From Candidatus Methanoplasma glyptotermitis (GTDB taxonomy: Archaea; Thermoplasmatota; Thermoplasmata; Methanomassiliicoccales; Methanomethylophilaceae): a stretch of 32,349 nucleotides of DNA. Every line of letters starts with the position of its first letter. The stretch's first letter is position 1. The translations under genes and the position numbers were made by a program. The stretch spans positions 1 to 32,349 of the forward strand of contig JAIRYF010000042.1 in the NCBI GenBank assembly GCA_031267895.1, in the 5' to 3' direction. Positions 1 to 7,809 of this stretch are shown piece after piece. The notes under the pieces are model-generated. The model was not told the DNA's origin. It worked only from the letters and a program-made list of their open reading frames with translations, and ran no database searches.

Positions 1-201
1 CCTGTACGCACCGCTCTTCAGTCGATGGACAACATTCTCGCGGTCGGGTGCGGAGAACAGTGGAGGATACTGGAGATAACAAAACGCAACCGCACGCTCA
101 TGGAGAGTCTCGGTATCCCTGTCCCCGGTACCAAGATGATTCTGGAGGATCGTATGTACATACCGAAAGCGGCGGCCGGGGAAGCCTTCCGGAATCCGTG
201 A
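1..201 (+). CDS. C-terminal fragment of a probable DDE transposase (runs off left edge)
   Basis: Frame 1 is open from the first base to a TGA at 199-201 and encodes 66 residues that include ITKRNRTLMESLGIPVP. The pattern of a short 'EITK..R..ME.LGI.VP' tail is like the end of IS1634/IS4-type transposases known in methanogens, but this is recognition by eye from a short tail. The start lies outside the window. It sits directly upstream of a second, complete IS1634-type transposase, so this is either a neighbouring insertion or the remains of one. Family assignment is weak; that it is the 3' end of a real gene is somewhat firmer. Confidence 0.4.
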   Translation, partial: PVRTALQSMDNILAVGCGEQWRILEITKRNRTLMESLGIPVPGTKMILEDRMYIPKAAAGEAFRNP

Positions 202-304
202 CGGAGATGAGACGGCTTGCAGACGGGGCAGATATACCTGCATAGTCCGAGAATTTCGGCCCATATGGCACCGTTATATATTTTAACGTTATTTAGTAAT
301 TATA

Positions 305-328
305 GTTCAAACAATAAATTGTTTGAAC
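305..328. repeat. Perfect 11-bp inverted repeat upstream of the transposase
   Basis: GTTCAAACAAT (305-315) and ATTGTTTGAAC (318-328) are perfect inverted copies separated by two A residues. The site lies 65 bp before the transposase start, in AT-rich DNA with a TATA-like TTATATATTTT at about 270-283. It could be an operator for the transposase promoter, the terminator of the upstream fragment, or part of an element end. Confidence 0.5.
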
Positions 329-392
329 ATATATTACTAACTTTCAACTGCGGCATCGGTGTACGGAGCAAGGACGGGAGCATCGCGGAAAA

Positions 393-2036
393 ATGAGGAT
401 AGATCTCAGAGAGGAAACATACGAAGGCATCCCCGCAGCCAGCGCATTGGCGATGGCTGTGATGGAGGAGACGGGGATCAGAGCGTACATAGACAGCATT
501 GCCGATTATGACCGCGGTCAGAGGATGTTGTCTCCGGGCATGGCAATAAAGGCCATGCTCGGCCCCGTATTCGATTCGCGCAGAAAATATGCGCTGATGA
601 ATGTCGGTCTGTTCTACCATTCCGCACCGACGGATCTTCTTTTCGGAGAAAAAGTGGGTCATGAGAACCTCAATGAATCGGCATTCAGACGTTCATTGGA
701 CACTATTTTCAAGATGGACCGCGAAGACGTCCTTTGGCATTGTTCGGAGATGTGCCGGACGAGATACGGATTCTCCTCGGACATCCTGTTCATGGATGCC
801 GCCAACTTCACGTGGTATGCTCCTCCGCCGGGCAGCGCAGCGGAGGGCGCAGCGGTAAGCGCATTCGGAGGCAACGCAAAGAACGGACGGAACGATCTCG
901 CACAATACAGCCTCATGTCGGTGACCGATCATAACGGAATAATACGGTATCTTCGGCCGTACAGCGGAAATACCGCCGATTCCGTCATGGACAGTGATAC
1001 GCTGACATATCTGGAACGGAATTCCGATTGTCTTAAGACTACCGTAATAGCCGATTGCAAACTTGTCAATTCCAGGCTCATGGAAAAGATGTTCGGGATG
1101 GACATCGGATTCGTTTCCAAATGTCCGTCGAACTTCGCGGGAAAGGTCAGAGCAGATATGATCGAGTCTGCCCGCGGACGCATGGATGCTTCCGCAGCTG
1201 TTTGCGGCGCAAAGCTGTATGATGAGGATGCCGTCATTAACGGAAGGGGTCTGAGATTCATCGTATACACGATAGGGGACGGGCGCGAAAGGACCCTGCA
1301 ATACCTGAGAGAACAGGGTGAGCGCGACCTTCGCAAGACATTCGGCCGGTTCTGCAGGGATAAATTCGCATGTTCCCATGATGCGGAGAAAGCATACCGT
1401 GACGCACTTGAGGGACTCGGAGAGTCCGCGTACGATCTCGTTCCCAGCCTGGTAGCGACGGAAACCGGCATCAGACGTCCGGCGCGCGGACGTCCCGGGA
1501 AGGGTTCTCCGGATCCGGGAACACAAACGGTTTGGACCGTTGACGTTCAATGGGAATTCTCCGAGGAACGCGCTGCAAAGATGGCAAAGGACCATGGGAT
1601 GCAGGTCCTGGTGACCAATCTTCCCCGCGCCGCAGGCGATCTTGCAGACATCCGCAAAGGAGCTTCTGCGGACACGGTCCTGAAACTCTACCTCGGGGAA
1701 TACCGCATCGAACACACATTCCGGCTGATGAAGTCCGGGATAGGTATAGACCGGGTCTATATCCACACGCCGGAAAGAGAGAACGCCATGATGTTCGTCG
1801 TGGGTATGATCACGCTTGTATCGAATATCATGGATGCTGTGCTTAAGAGAGAAATGGGATGGAGGTCGAAGACCTCCTCCCGTCTGGGCATGGAACTGAC
1901 GACGTCCAAAGTGGAATTCGACCGCAGAAATGACCGTATGTTCGTCAGAGGGCCGGAAGGGTCCGGATCGGAACTGTCGGAATATGCGGATATCTTTGGA
2001 TTAGACCCGGAACTGCTGCTTGGGTTCAAAGGCTGA
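393..2036 (+). CDS. IS1634-family (DDE) transposase, apparently complete
   Basis: A 547-residue transposase that would catalyse cut-and-paste movement of its own element. The N-terminal ~110 residues match the DUF4277-like head of IS1634 transposases (ETGIRAYIDSI, then LSPGMAIKAM). The DDE triad is visible: Asp135 in LFMDAANF, Asp221 in VIADCKLV, and Glu440 in the YRIEHTFRLMKS signature typical of this IS4-related group. The length is usual for the family and no frameshift is seen, so the gene is probably functional. I could not identify terminal inverted repeats or a target duplication around it, so the element's ends are not defined. It lies 350 bp upstream of the restriction-modification island and could have been involved in its arrival. 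Confidence 0.85.
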   Translation: MRIDLREETYEGIPAASALAMAVMEETGIRAYIDSIADYDRGQRMLSPGMAIKAMLGPVFDSRRKYALMNVGLFYHSAPTDLLFGEKVGHENLNESAFRRSLDTIFKMDREDVLWHCSEMCRTRYGFSSDILFMDAANFTWYAPPPGSAAEGAAVSAFGGNAKNGRNDLAQYSLMSVTDHNGIIRYLRPYSGNTADSVMDSDTLTYLERNSDCLKTTVIADCKLVNSRLMEKMFGMDIGFVSKCPSNFAGKVRADMIESARGRMDASAAVCGAKLYDEDAVINGRGLRFIVYTIGDGRERTLQYLREQGERDLRKTFGRFCRDKFACSHDAEKAYRDALEGLGESAYDLVPSLVATETGIRRPARGRPGKGSPDPGTQTVWTVDVQWEFSEERAAKMAKDHGMQVLVTNLPRAAGDLADIRKGASADTVLKLYLGEYRIEHTFRLMKSGIGIDRVYIHTPERENAMMFVVGMITLVSNIMDAVLKREMGWRSKTSSRLGMELTTSKVEFDRRNDRMFVRGPEGSGSELSEYADIFGLDPELLLGFKG

Positions 2037-2226
2037 TCCGATGTCCGATGCGGAATGAGGGCATCAGCTTATGCTATGTAAACCGCATTCAGAGGGTGAC
2101 GAATCCACGGCTTACGATAACAAACACTCGCTCCGCCGGATATATTCGAACTTCGAACCTCTCAATTCACGGATTCTTAAGGATACGGTGATTGTTTCCC
2201 CGTTCTCAGGATGAAAGCCCCCTCCG

Positions 2227-2315
2227 GACCCTGGGAACTTCAGCAAAATGTGAACTCCCGCAGCCTGATCATCAGCGAAAGCTGTATCGATCAGATTGTG
2301 TAAGTGTCAAACTCG
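2227..2315. repeat. Left inverted copy of the repeat bracketing the R-M island
   Basis: Read on the minus strand this 89-bp block matches two blocks on the far side of the R-M island: 2273-2315 matches 5750-5792 with 2 mismatches in 43, and 2227-2282 matches 5922-5977 with 3 mismatches in 56. It fills most of the 348-bp gap between the transposase and the Vsr gene, so the gap is mobile-element debris rather than an unannotated gene. The remaining sequence of the gap (2037-2226) shows nothing recognisable. Confidence 0.85.
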
Positions 2316-2384
2316 TGGTCAAATGGGGAATTAATGCTCACTGTGTGGACAAACAGTATAACCGTATATACCGATTCGTTTACA

Positions 2385-2825
2385 ATGGATAAACTGACTC
2401 CCGAACAGCGCCGCAGAAATATGCAGGCTATCAAATCGAAGGACACAAAAATTGAAATCATCCTGAGAAATGAACTTTGGAAAAGGGGCCTGAGATATAG
2501 GAAGAACTGCAAAGACCTTCCAGGGCACCCAGATATAGTGTTCATGAGATCCAAATTAGCAGTCTTCTGCGACTCAGAATTCTGGCACGGATATGACTGG
2601 AGCAACAGAAAAGACAACATCCGCACAAACAAAGAGTTTTGGATCAGAAAAATAGAATACAACATGCGACACGATGAAGAAATAAACCAGAAATTAACTG
2701 GGCTTGGGTACACTGTAGTAAGATTCTGGGGGAATGAAATAACTAAAAACCCAGAGATATGCGCCGATAAGATAGAAGAACTTCTGAATCGTGCGACCGC
2801 TCGTTCCAGCAACCTCATTATATAA
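2385..2825 (+). CDS. vsr: Vsr-like very-short-patch repair endonuclease lacking the zinc ligands
   Basis: Vsr enzymes nick next to T:G mismatches left by deamination of 5-methylcytosine, protecting hosts of C5 methyltransferases. The 146-residue product keeps the family layout: NMQAIKSKDTK near the N-terminus, LPGHPDIVF with the metal-binding Asp50 (E. coli Asp51), and FWHGYDW with His68 (E. coli catalytic His69). The E. coli structural zinc ligands Cys66, His71 and Cys73 correspond here to Glu65, Tyr70 and Trp72, so this is a shorter zinc-free variant. The ATG at 2385 was chosen because it begins the conserved region; a TATA-like AGTATAACC at 2354-2362 would give a near-leaderless transcript. 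The endonuclease gene follows 25 bp downstream on the same strand, and two C5 methyltransferases lie just beyond. Confidence 0.85.
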   Translation: MDKLTPEQRRRNMQAIKSKDTKIEIILRNELWKRGLRYRKNCKDLPGHPDIVFMRSKLAVFCDSEFWHGYDWSNRKDNIRTNKEFWIRKIEYNMRHDEEINQKLTGLGYTVVRFWGNEITKNPEICADKIEELLNRATARSSNLII

Positions 2826-2850
2826 ATGTCTGCACCGCTATGCAAGTGGC

Positions 2851-3645
2851 ATGAACATCGGGGAGAAGGGCGAACTTCTCGTCAAAATAAGATTCACCGA
2901 GATGCGTGACAGGAACGAGATTTTCAACGGATAGGCCATAATGAGCGTAGGGTTTTGGAAGGAATACAAATCCGCCCCTGACATCTTCACCGAAACCATG
3001 ACAGTCGATAGTAACTGGTCTGAAAGTAAAATCATGGAAATCGCAGGAGAAATGCTGATTGAAAAAGCGCCCGTCTCCTGCAAAAGCGATGTATACATCA
3101 ACGGGAATGGTTACTCTCTGAAGTCAACATATGGGGCAAACTCGGCACTTGTCAACCACACCAACAGAATAGGGTTCGAGAGAGTATGCCGTGAGACGGG
3201 GGCTGACATTGCAGTATTGGATTCAATCATCGATAACTATTGGAAACTAAGAGAGTCTGGAGACATCAGAGAAGATGTTTCCAACTCTGATCCCGCATCC
3301 CCGTTCCAAGGCTATAAGGAGTATTTCAGGCCGATCCTAGAATACTTCCTGTTCGTTGGTTCTGGTTCGCGCAGATCCAAGAATCCTGCGGATTACATCC
3401 TGGAGTTCGGCGACCCGTTCGATAACACGAAGTGGAAAATAATCACGAAACGGGAAGCCATTGACGTGTTCTGGCCCAAACTTGTTTTCAGCATGCGTTC
3501 CAAAAAAGGAATGCCTCCCAACTATGACCTGGATTACCGTGGACCAGATGCCTCCAGTATCGCAAAATGGGTAAGAAACTGCCGCGGAGAATACAAAGGG
3601 GCATTGCACATCAGGGTGGCTGAGGGTCGAAGACGCCGGTACTGA
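2851..3645 (+). CDS. Probable type II restriction endonuclease, interrupted by in-frame TAG at codon 28
   Basis: Reading from ATG 2851, 27 residues (MNIGEKGELLVKIRFTEMRD...) precede an in-frame TAG at 2932-2934, after which the same frame continues without a stop to TGA at 3645, 264 sense or amber codons in all. A conventional call would start at ATG 2941 and give 234 residues. The upstream part looks coding and starts with a GEKGE motif of the kind found at the N-termini of several restriction enzymes. A PD-(D/E)XK-like core is visible as Asp80 (KSDVYING) and SLK with Lys91, followed by GANSALVNHTNR. Position between vsr and two C5 methyltransferases makes a restriction role likely; I cannot name the specificity. 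The amber codon may be decoded as pyrrolysine, bypassed by reinitiation at 2941, or be an inactivating mutation. The 3' end overlaps the convergent methyltransferase gene by 35 bp. Confidence 0.65.
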
Positions 3646-4465
3646 CGAGTGCCTTTCCCAATTCTCTTACTATCGTTGTCGGAACGGAGTTCCCTATCTG
3701 TCTGTACTTATCGGCGGAGTTTCCTGCAAGATAATGACTGGACGGAAATCCCTGCAACTGAAGACATTCCTCTGGAGTAATATAGTGTATTGACCCGTCG
3801 ACCGTGTAGCAGTCCCAATTGAATTTGTTGTCAATCCCAGAGTGCCTGCCACCGACACGAACCGTGAACCCATATTCTCTTTCGGTTTTCCCTTTCAGGA
3901 TGTCTGAGAGTTTTAACGCACATCCCGTAGGTTCAGGGAATGAAAAATCAACATCAAGGTCATCACGGAATCCGATGATGAAAAGTCTTTTCCGTATCTG
4001 CGGTACGCCGTAATCCTTTGCTTCCAGGATCATGTGGTACACTGTATATCCCGAAGAGGTAAGCTCTTCAAGCATTCTTGAGAAGATCGTGCCTTTGTTG
4101 ATTGTCATGAGGCCTTTGACATTCTCCAGAATGAACGCTTTCGGACGTTTATCTCGGAGTATCCGCGCCACCTGGAATATCAGAGTTCCACGTGAATCCT
4201 CCAAACCGCCCTTTTGGCCGATGTTGCTGAATGGCTGACAGGGGAACCCGCCACACAGAACATCGAAGTCGGGTATATCTTCAGATATGATTTCACAAAC
4301 ATCTCCTCGGGGAACAATCCCGAAATTCCTGGTGTATGATTCGACGGTGACAGGATCGATGTCACTTGCCATGACGCATCTGCCTCCGCACTGCAACAGA
4401 CCGTGGTGGAATCCTCCAATCCCAGAGAACAGATCAATGAACGTGAATTTGGGATGTTTTTCCAT
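3611..4465 (-). CDS. C5-cytosine DNA methyltransferase (second of pair)
   Basis: Transfers a methyl group from SAM to C5 of cytosine, protecting host sites from the island's endonuclease. The 284-residue protein has motif I FTFIDLFSGIGGF at its N-terminus, the catalytic Cys76 in GGFPCQPFS (motif IV), ENV at 114-116 (motif VI), an RKRLFIIGF segment and a C-terminal YRQIGNSVP (motif X). The stretch between motifs VIII and IX is short, so its target recognition domain is small and unlike that of its neighbour. Its ATG directly follows the TGA of the upstream methyltransferase (TGAATG), implying translational coupling. It is convergent with the endonuclease gene and overlaps it by 35 bp. Confidence 0.93.
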   Translation of the reverse strand: MEKHPKFTFIDLFSGIGGFHHGLLQCGGRCVMASDIDPVTVESYTRNFGIVPRGDVCEIISEDIPDFDVLCGGFPCQPFSNIGQKGGLEDSRGTLIFQVARILRDKRPKAFILENVKGLMTINKGTIFSRMLEELTSSGYTVYHMILEAKDYGVPQIRKRLFIIGFRDDLDVDFSFPEPTGCALKLSDILKGKTEREYGFTVRVGGRHSGIDNKFNWDCYTVDGSIHYITPEECLQLQGFPSSHYLAGNSADKYRQIGNSVPTTIVRELGKALVSTGVFDPQPP

Positions 4466-5545
4466 TCATGCCCACTCTTCGATTGCCTTGCGCACGACTA
4501 CATGCTGGGGCTCTACCTCGCCTTCCAACACACGCTTTATCTGCTCTGCTATAGCGCGTATCACCGGCACCGACACGCTGTTGCCCAGCTGTTTGTATGT
4601 ATGGACATCGGCCAGCGGGAAATTATACGAATCTGGGAATCCCTGCAGTCTTGCCCACTCTCTCGGTGTCATTTTGCGTATCCCTTCTCTGTTAACTTTG
4701 CCCTTTATGTGCGTTACAGGTGTGAAATCTGCCAGACGGTCATCACATACCAGATTGCGTTCTTTCCCCATCCCGCCGCATACGATGGCTCCCGCAATCC
4801 CGTCAAGATTTCTTATAACATATCCGAAACCGTTGCCTTTGGCCTCGTGTCTCGCTTTGTGTTTCTTCAGTGTCTCCATGTAAACGTCGCTTATGTAGTA
4901 CTTAACCGACGGAGTCTCTTTTTCGAGTATGTCCCTCAAACAGATTCCAGTGTCAGATCCTGATGGGAACGTGAATCCCGAACTCTCGACATCATTCCTG
5001 AAAGCTACAATGTAAATTCTTTCTCTGTTCTGCGGAACTCCGAAATCCTTGCTGTTCAGGACTTTGCAGTATACTCTGTATCCCAGCTGTTCCAGTGTTT
5101 CCCTGATCACCCTAAACGTTTTTCCTTTGTCATGTATTGTTAGGCCTTTCACGTTCTCGCAGAATATTACTTTGGGCTTATGTTCGGCACATATCCTTAC
5201 AACATCAAAGAACAATGTTCCGCGGCATCTTCCCTTGAAATCATCATTGAACCCCTGCTTCTGGCCTGCGATGGAAAATGCCTGACAGGGGAATCCCGCA
5301 AGACAGATATCAAAGGGAGGTATTTCCTCCTCATCTACCTGGGCGATGTCGCCAGCGATGTCAAATTGGTCTGAATGGTTTGCTCTGTAGGTCTGTTGAG
5401 CATACAAATCCCATTCGCATACGAAATCAGTCCTGATATCGTCCCCGAATGCCTGATCAAAGCCCATGCGTATTCCGCCGATTCCAGCAAACAGATCTAT
5501 AGATCTGTAGAGTGTCTTGCCGCTTTCATTATCCAATTTATACAC
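4466..5545 (-). CDS. C5-cytosine DNA methyltransferase (first of pair)
   Basis: A 359-residue C5 methyltransferase with motif I RSIDLFAGIGGIR, catalytic Cys87 in AGFPCQAFS, ENV at 130-132, QNRERIYIV, and motif X YKQLGNSVSVPV. The segment KHKARHEAKGNGFGY...GGMGKERNLV and the following GIRKMTPREWARLQGFPDSY are like methyltransferases of the HpaII/Dcm-type group, but specificity cannot be read off by eye. The start is a GTG at 5545 preceded by GGGAGA; no ATG exists upstream of motif I. A TATA-like GATTATTAAAC on the minus strand near 5580-5591 could drive both methyltransferase genes. Two different m5C enzymes beside one endonuclease suggest an asymmetric site, or a redundant pair as in the ScrFI system. 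Confidence 0.93.
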   Translation of the reverse strand: MYKLDNESGKTLYRSIDLFAGIGGIRMGFDQAFGDDIRTDFVCEWDLYAQQTYRANHSDQFDIAGDIAQVDEEEIPPFDICLAGFPCQAFSIAGQKQGFNDDFKGRCRGTLFFDVVRICAEHKPKVIFCENVKGLTIHDKGKTFRVIRETLEQLGYRVYCKVLNSKDFGVPQNRERIYIVAFRNDVESSGFTFPSGSDTGICLRDILEKETPSVKYYISDVYMETLKKHKARHEAKGNGFGYVIRNLDGIAGAIVCGGMGKERNLVCDDRLADFTPVTHIKGKVNREGIRKMTPREWARLQGFPDSYNFPLADVHTYKQLGNSVSVPVIRAIAEQIKRVLEGEVEPQHVVVRKAIEEWA

Positions 5546-5749
5546 TCTCCCAGTTGCCTATAGTATACGCACTGTTGTTTAATAATCTGCCGGTTACATC
5601 AACTGTGTTCGGCAACCTTATCTCCACACTCTCAAGACCATAAGGCCATTCTTGCAGAGATTATGGCATGTTATCCTCCAGTATATTTCCTGCGCCATAT
5701 ATTCTCTTTTTCTTGCGGTCATACTACTTCCGAACAGCCGTTTGAAATC

Positions 5750-5977
5750 CGAGTTTGACACTTACACAATCTGACTGATACAGCTTTCGCTGGGAAATGT
5801 GCGTTTTGCATTGGGTTACCGCGTTCTCAGTTATCCCGACCTCGACATTTCACAGTTTGAAATTAGGTCATAACCTGAGTTCGACAGTTGATTTTCATTC
5901 CTGAGAAAATTTTACAGGAGAGCTTACGCTGATGATCAGGCTGCGGGAGTTCTCATTTTGCTGATGTTCCCAGGGTC
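5750..5977. repeat. Right inverted copy of the island-bracketing repeat, split by a 129-bp insertion
   Basis: Segments 5750-5792 and 5922-5977 together correspond to the reverse complement of 2227-2315. They are separated by 129 bp, and the 10-mer GCTTTCGCTG (5783-5792) recurs as GCTTACGCTG (5922-5931) at the other side of the gap, as expected for an insertion or a rearrangement between related element ends. The second segment overlaps the MITE-like element listed separately. Confidence 0.8.
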
Positions 5978-6127
5978 TGAAGGGGGGGGGGCTGAAAGCC
6001 CCCTTCAGACACCAGAAACACCGGCAGAAAGAGGTCATGAATTCCTCCGAATGCAGCGTAAGCTCTCCCGAACATCAACTGTCAAATTTTCCCAATAACG
6101 AAATCAACTGTTGAGGTCAGGTTATGA
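5868..6127. mobile_element. MITE-like 260-bp element with ~49-bp imperfect terminal inverted repeats
   Basis: Left end 5868-5917 and the reverse complement of right end 6079-6127 share TCATAACCTGA, then TC(G/A)ACAGTTGATTT, then GAAAATTT(T/G)ACAG in the same order, with a variable 10-nt patch between. There is no ORF inside. The core contains a strong hairpin: TCTGAAGGGGG (5976-5986) pairs with CCCCCTTCAGA (5999-6009) and includes a run of ten G. I see no clear target duplication. Together with the split repeat it fills the 604-bp gap between the methyltransferase and the ATPase gene. Confidence 0.7.
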
Positions 6128-6149
6128 TATGGCCTCGGACATTTGCCTG

Positions 6150-7415
6150 TCAGTTCCTTAAACATGCTATCGGGATGATGTGCACGCCGTCACTGCGGGT
6201 ATACGCACAGCTAGATCCCGTAATGACTGCCAGAAACGCAGGCTCGCCCATCTCTTCTCTGTTCACTTTCTCCTTTAGTTTCCGGAGATTGTATGCACTC
6301 TCATCAGCCCAGCTCTCTCCCAGTTTGATTTCTATAGCGGCCCATTTACCGTTATGCAGACGTATGACGGCATCTGCCTCCAGCCCGGATTTGTCGCGGT
6401 AATGGAAGACATCTCCGCCTATATTTCTGGCATATGCACGGAGGTCTCTGATAACGAGCGATTCGAATAGCAGTCCGAATGTATTAGGATCATTCATGAG
6501 GCCATCCTTCGATGCTCCTGAGAAATATGCCGCGACCGCCGGATCGCACATATGCACTGTATCTGCGGTCCTGATTGCCGTCTTCGAACGGAGATTCGGA
6601 TTCCAGGCAGGCAGTTCTTCCAAGACAAAGATTTCCCTCAGGGCATCAAGATAATCGTTTAATGTGTTCTCGGATATGCCCGAATCCTCTTTCGAAGAGA
6701 TGTCCCTGATTATATTCTTCCTGGACATCGGAGATGCCGTGCTGCGGGAAAGCGATCTCAGCACACCCCTCATTTTGTGCGGGTTGCGTCTTCTCTCTCC
6801 GATGCTTATAACATCCGTATCAATGATACTCTCGCAGTATCCTTTGATGAGTTTTTGAGCGATCTTCTCGCTCTTACCGACGGATTGGGGCCATCCGCCG
6901 CGAATTATTAGTCCGGCGATGTCTCCCAATTCGGCATTGGATATTCCGGAGACCTCGATGCCTCCGTCAAAGAGTTCTCTCAGGGACACCGAACCGACGG
7001 AATCCCCAGATTCAAAAAGACTCATCGTCCCCATTTTGAGTTTATCTATGTGCCCTGTTCTGGAGTGGTCTATCGTCTCTTTGTTCACGATCGTCGAACC
7101 TGTCAGAATATACAGTCCAGGCTTGTTTCTTAGATCGACGCTCAGTCTGACGGAATCCCATAATTGCGGTGCCATCTGCCACTCGTCTATAAGCCTTGGG
7201 TTGTCTCCTTTGAGCAGTTCCGAAGGCTTCAGTCTAGCTAAGGCCATGTTTCTTTCTCTGGTGTCACGGTCCTGCATTCTCAGAACGCTCTTTGCTATCT
7301 GCAACGCAGTGGTGGTCTTCCCGCACCATTTGGGTCCGACTATAAGGACGGCTCCGAAGGCTTCTAAATCGTCTTTCAGTTCCGAATCAATCAATCTCGG
7401 CTTGTACTCGGACAT
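6150..7415 (-). CDS. AAA-type ATPase with C-terminal DUF4143 domain
   Basis: A 421-residue protein of the widespread archaeal/bacterial AAA_14-DUF4143 class; biological role is unknown. The Walker A motif GPKWCGKTT lies at residues 27-35, a Walker B-like LIDEWQ near residue 78, and an ELPAWNPNLRSK segment before the DUF4143 region, which ends with AAIEIKLGES, an E-x-K arrangement reminiscent of nuclease-like folds. The ATG at 7415 was preferred to the ATG at 7427 because a TATA-like TTATTATACATC on the minus strand lies about 26 bp before it. These genes are common in archaeal accessory regions next to mobile DNA, as here. It is monocistronic and faces the MITE-like element. Confidence 0.85.
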   Translation of the reverse strand: MSEYKPRLIDSELKDDLEAFGAVLIVGPKWCGKTTTALQIAKSVLRMQDRDTRERNMALARLKPSELLKGDNPRLIDEWQMAPQLWDSVRLSVDLRNKPGLYILTGSTIVNKETIDHSRTGHIDKLKMGTMSLFESGDSVGSVSLRELFDGGIEVSGISNAELGDIAGLIIRGGWPQSVGKSEKIAQKLIKGYCESIIDTDVISIGERRRNPHKMRGVLRSLSRSTASPMSRKNIIRDISSKEDSGISENTLNDYLDALREIFVLEELPAWNPNLRSKTAIRTADTVHMCDPAVAAYFSGASKDGLMNDPNTFGLLFESLVIRDLRAYARNIGGDVFHYRDKSGLEADAVIRLHNGKWAAIEIKLGESWADESAYNLRKLKEKVNREEMGEPAFLAVITGSSCAYTRSDGVHIIPIACLRN

Positions 7416-7427
7416 CAATATGCACAC

Positions 7428-7809
7428 ATGCTGTGGATGTATAATAATTGATGTTTTTATCTTGATATTATTGATGATTTTGGCTTAAGTTTATTGAGGA
7501 TTTTGGTCATGGTCTCTGCCGATTTTGTGCGCTATGCCGTCTGCGGAATGACCAAGATGTCAATACACGGAGACATTCCATTCGAATGCAATGCCGCATT
7601 GCCGGGAGACTCTCGGATAAAGAGTGCTTATTTCTGGAGATTGCGCCGAAGCCAGCGTTGCGGCACAACTGAATACATCCCGCAAGCGGCAGAAACCATG
7701 CCGCCGGAGAGACAGAATGCGGTGCCCGCCGGCATCGCGGCCGTCCGATACAGTGCGGCGCATCCAGAACCGTTTTAATCTAAATGAACGATTCGCAGCC
7801 GTGACCGGC
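7428..7809. other. Intergenic stretch without a supportable gene
   Basis: The divergent gap between the ATPase and the ABC operon is 382 bp. The first 70 bp are AT-rich and carry the ATPase promoter, with two copies of GAGGATTTTGG/GATGATTTTGG. The rest is GC-rich and open in several frames, none of which resembles a known protein. A TATA-like TTTTAATC at about 7774-7781 fits a promoter for the ABC operon. Confidence 0.5.
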
